64,000 nucleotides of DNA from a candidate division TA06 bacterium 32_111. Lineage in GTDB: Bacteria > Hydrothermota > 32-111. Location of the stretch: positions 62,001 through 126,000 of the forward strand of contig LGFX01000005.1 of the NCBI GenBank assembly GCA_001508335.1, read 5' to 3'. Positions 61,199 through 64,000 of this stretch are shown here, piece after piece (position 1 is the stretch's first letter; every line of letters starts with the position of its first letter). Both the position numbers and the translations under genes were made by a program. The notes beneath the pieces were generated by a model. It was not told where the DNA came from and did no database searches. It saw only the letters and a list, made by a program, of their open reading frames with translations.

Positions 61199-64000
61199 AC
61201 TTCAAATAATTCCTTTGTTTTAAATTTTATAATATCATTTTGAGAGCAGTAAAATCTAAAATCACATTCTTTGCATACTTTTTCTGTGTCCGGACTTTGT
61301 ACAACCTTAAATTCTTCTGCCTTTATCTTTTTTACAATCTCATCAAAGTGCCTTCCTGCTTCTTCAACTTTATCCTCTGAATAATTCAATTCCATAATAG
61401 CATCTCTTCTTTTTTCCTCTGCTGTCCAGTAGATATACATTTTTCTTATCGGCTTGTTGTATTTTTCCTTTAAGATGTATGCATAAAGGCATAGTTGTTT
61501 GGTATAGGAATCAATCAATGGATGGCTATTCTCAGGTTTCTTCTGTGTCTTAAAGTCAAGTATTTCAAATTCATTTCTCTCATCCATAAGCAGGTCAATT
61601 TTCCCTGTAATGATGTAATCCTCTTTTTCTACTGAAACATCTACTTCTGTTTCTTTTATTTTTTTCAATAAATCCTGGTTCTGTTGAAAGTAATTAATCA
61701 CCTGTTTTAATGCCATTTCTTTCTGAGTTTTGCTTATAGGTCTTAATCCAGCAAGTAGCAATGCCTTATAATTTTGTTCAAACCAGTTTTCAATGTTATC
61801 AATTGAAATATTTTGTTTATCAAGTATGGCTTTATGTATATCTTCTATTGTGTGATGCACAAGATTGCCAAACAGAACTTGTGCTGAACGAGAGGGTTGG
61901 AAGTCGTATTCTTTATAAAAAAGATACTGTTGGGGGCAGACTTCATAAACGTTTATTTGAGATAACGAGTATGTCTTCTTGGGTATAAATTGTGGCTTTG
62001 AGGTAAATTTTTGAGCTTTTAGCATCTCTTTTTCAATATACGGATACTGCTCAAGCCCTTCCCAGATGGGTGAAAACCAACTTTGCGGTTTTTCATTTGT
62101 TGTAAGAACGAGTAGCTTTTGTGCCCGCGAGAAGGCAACATAATAATGACGTAACCTATCAAACTCTGTCATCTGCTTCTCTGTTTCATAAGTTCCTCTT
62201 TTTGAAAATGGCAGAAGGTCTCTATCAACCTGTTTTTGCACGGCGAATCTTCTATGCAGAGAACCAACCACCACTACGGGAAACTCAAGTCCTTTTGATT
62301 GATGAATTGTCATAATTTGTACATATCCCTTAGGCACAGGATTATCCCTATTTTCGTATTCATCTACACCATTCTGTATTAAAAAGTTAAAGAAACTTCC
62401 AAACAAATAGAACTTGATGTATTCTTTGTTTTTTGAAGTCACCAGTGATATATCATAATAATCCTGGAATATTGTGATAAGTTTAGAAAATATAGAAAGG
62501 TTGTAAGCCCTATTTTTATCTCTAAGGAAAGATGAAAAAGGTTCGTAAGCAAGGAGTTGGTAAAAATAATCTAAAATTGTCAAATCAAGTGAGCCTTCTT
62601 TTAATTCTTCTTTCTGTTCTACTTTTCTCTGCAGGTAGGACTGAAGCGAAGAGTTAATTTTTTTATATAACAATTTGATTGACTCTTCTATGTATGGTTT
62701 ATGAGGGTAATTTTCTAAATCTTTATCATAGAATCCAAAGATGATACAATAACAGGCAAGTATGAGTTTAATTTCTTCATTATCAAAATATGTCTTTGCT
62801 CTGGGAGCAAAAAAGGGAATGTTGTTATCTTTTAATGCCTGAATGTAATCCACACTATGATCTAGACGGACGCTTTTAAGAAGTATAGCAACATCACTCC
62901 AGTCCTGAATTATTTTGTTTTGTTTCAAAAACTTAATCATGTGAACTAATCTTTGAGGCTCATCTTCCGCCCAAATACAAAATACCGCAGGGTATTCTTC
63001 AAATTTTGCCTTCGGGTCGGGCTTTATTTCTTTAGGATATCGAAAACCATCCCAATTAATAGAAGTGATAAATTTATTATATCGTTCAATGATGTTGTGA
63101 TGAGATCTATAGTTGATTGTTAACTTTATCTGTTTACAGTGTTTAAAATGTTTAGGGAATTCAAGTATGTTTCGGACAGTGGCTCCTCTAAAACGATATA
63201 GGGATTGGTCTTCATCTCCAACAACAGCAATGTTATTTTCGGGTTTTGCGAGTGTGAGGAGAATCTGCTCTTGAATATAATTTGTATCCTGATATTCATC
63301 CACCATTATATATTTTATGTTTTGCTTAATTTTAGGGTATAAATTTTTATCACAAAGCAGTTCAAAAAATATCTTTTGCAGGTGAGAAAAGTCTATCCTG
63401 TTTGCTTCAAATAACTTATCGCAGTATTTCCTATAGCATATCGCAAGCTCCTTAAAAAACGTATTCTTGGAATTCTCCAATTGTCTCGGGTCAATTAGCT
63501 CTTCGGTAATTTTGTTCAGATATGGTGTAAGATCTTTAATAGCATCCCATTTGCTACTCCACTTCCCGAGATATTTTCCATTATGAGAACTTACAATTTC
63601 ATCAAAGTTTTCATAAAGGAAGAATAATTGTGTCAATTCATCTAATACCTGATAGCCCTTTCTAAGGGGAGTATAAGATAAAAATTTATTTATAAATTCA
63701 CTGCATAGACTATGAATAGTACCAACTTTGAGTGAATGTATTTGTCCTTTATAGTCAAGTTTTCGTGCCAGTTGACTTAATCTGTCTCTTAGTTCAAATG
63801 CTGCTTTTTCGGTAAATGTGGTAAGAATTATTTCTCCAGGTTCAGCCTTACCATCTAAAAGGATATATAATGCTCTTGTTACCATAGTCAAAGTTTTACC
63901 CGTTCCGGGTCCAGCAATAATAAGCACAGAACCATCAATTGAAGTTATCGCTTCAATCTGGTCATTATTTAATGTAGGAATAACTGATTTTATTTTATCA
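61195..64000 (-). CDS. UvrD/PcrA-like helicase with Fe-S PD-(D/E)xK nuclease end (5' end outside window)
   Basis: At least 934 residues; the frame is open to the right edge and its start lies beyond it (LNNDQIEAITSIDGSVLIIAGPGTGKT is in frame before any credible start). Motor motifs: Walker A GPGTGKT, motif II DEYQDTNYIQEQ, GDEDQSLYRFRGAT, later QIMTIHQSKGLEFPVV and VAFSRAQKLLVL. The C-terminal domain has EILDFKTQKKP and a Cys set (one in VCPQQY and the closing CKECDFRFYC), as in AddB/Cas4-type iron-sulphur nucleases. It probably degrades or processes foreign DNA ends. It is coupled to the broken AlbA gene. Confidence 0.9.
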   Translation of the reverse strand, partial: DKIKSVIPTLNNDQIEAITSIDGSVLIIAGPGTGKTLTMVTRALYILLDGKAEPGEIILTTFTEKAAFELRDRLSQLARKLDYKGQIHSLKVGTIHSLCSEFINKFLSYTPLRKGYQVLDELTQLFFLYENFDEIVSSHNGKYLGKWSSKWDAIKDLTPYLNKITEELIDPRQLENSKNTFFKELAICYRKYCDKLFEANRIDFSHLQKIFFELLCDKNLYPKIKQNIKYIMVDEYQDTNYIQEQILLTLAKPENNIAVVGDEDQSLYRFRGATVRNILEFPKHFKHCKQIKLTINYRSHHNIIERYNKFITSINWDGFRYPKEIKPDPKAKFEEYPAVFCIWAEDEPQRLVHMIKFLKQNKIIQDWSDVAILLKSVRLDHSVDYIQALKDNNIPFFAPRAKTYFDNEEIKLILACYCIIFGFYDKDLENYPHKPYIEESIKLLYKKINSSLQSYLQRKVEQKEELKEGSLDLTILDYFYQLLAYEPFSSFLRDKNRAYNLSIFSKLITIFQDYYDISLVTSKNKEYIKFYLFGSFFNFLIQNGVDEYENRDNPVPKGYVQIMTIHQSKGLEFPVVVVGSLHRRFAVQKQVDRDLLPFSKRGTYETEKQMTEFDRLRHYYVAFSRAQKLLVLTTNEKPQSWFSPIWEGLEQYPYIEKEMLKAQKFTSKPQFIPKKTYSLSQINVYEVCPQQYLFYKEYDFQPSRSAQVLFGNLVHHTIEDIHKAILDKQNISIDNIENWFEQNYKALLLAGLRPISKTQKEMALKQVINYFQQNQDLLKKIKETEVDVSVEKEDYIITGKIDLLMDERNEFEILDFKTQKKPENSHPLIDSYTKQLCLYAYILKEKYNKPIRKMYIYWTAEEKRRDAIMELNYSEDKVEEAGRHFDEIVKKIKAEEFKVVQSPDTEKVCKECDFRFYCSQNDIIKFKTKELFEV

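Noticed and set aside
1-64000. CRISPR arrays
   Set aside because: No regularly spaced short direct repeats with unique spacers were seen; the only tandem repeats are the 11-bp pair near 60500 and the protein repeats at 19.9-21.7 kb.

Overview
The window is AT-rich DNA (about one third G+C by eye) from a Gram-negative bacterium that I cannot name. Five things point to the envelope type: an outer-membrane barrel C-terminus at the left edge, four secreted proteins ending in type IX secretion (Por) sorting-like domains, a LolA-like protein, Spy/CpxP-like periplasmic proteins, and a zinc-type anti-sigma factor. A type IX system with low G+C suggests the Fibrobacteres-Chlorobi-Bacteroidetes group or a related uncultured phylum such as WOR-3 or Cloacimonadota. 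That placement is inference.

Region by region. 1-13.5 kb is mostly housekeeping: pheST, a RAM-domain/histidine kinase/response regulator operon, lepA-lepB-orphan-hemW, and an acetyltransferase, HD hydrolase, hemolysin III and sodium:solute symporter on the minus strand. 13.6-22 kb holds three large secreted proteins, the first with its signal peptide out of frame across a run of eight C. 22-30 kb is a tRNA followed by a tightly overlapping run (aminotransferase, obg, dprA, scpB, pseudouridine synthase, Na/Pi transporter with PhoU, cupin epimerase, UDP-glucose dehydrogenase). 30-34.4 kb has a queuosine-precursor transporter, flavodoxin, MFS transporter, glutamine synthetase and tRNA-Ser. 34.4-36.5 kb is an envelope-sensing cassette (two Spy-like proteins, ECF sigma, anti-sigma), followed by a gingipain-type protease. 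39.7-50.7 kb has a second MFS protein, an HELTH metalloprotease joined to sirtuin, nitrilase, thioesterase, a LolA-like protein and a heterodimeric ABC exporter. 51-54.4 kb is a GH130 plus glycosyltransferase-toroid pair.

From tRNA-Asn (54.8 kb) to the right edge lies an accessory island. It has a truncated excisionase-like gene, a type III restriction-modification system with a GIY-YIG ORF wedged between mod and res and bracketed by 27-bp near-identical repeats, a broken AlbA/Schlafen-type gene, and a UvrD-like helicase with a Cas4/AddB-like Fe-S nuclease end that runs off the window. The island is visibly less AT-rich than the core and looks like transferred defence DNA.

Regulatory signals are unusually legible. 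Most promoters I can find fit TTGACA-N16-TATAAT, including all three tRNA promoters. At least seven protein genes have the -10 hexamer only 6-10 nt before the ATG and no Shine-Dalgarno sequence, which implies leaderless mRNAs alongside conventional GGAGG-led genes.
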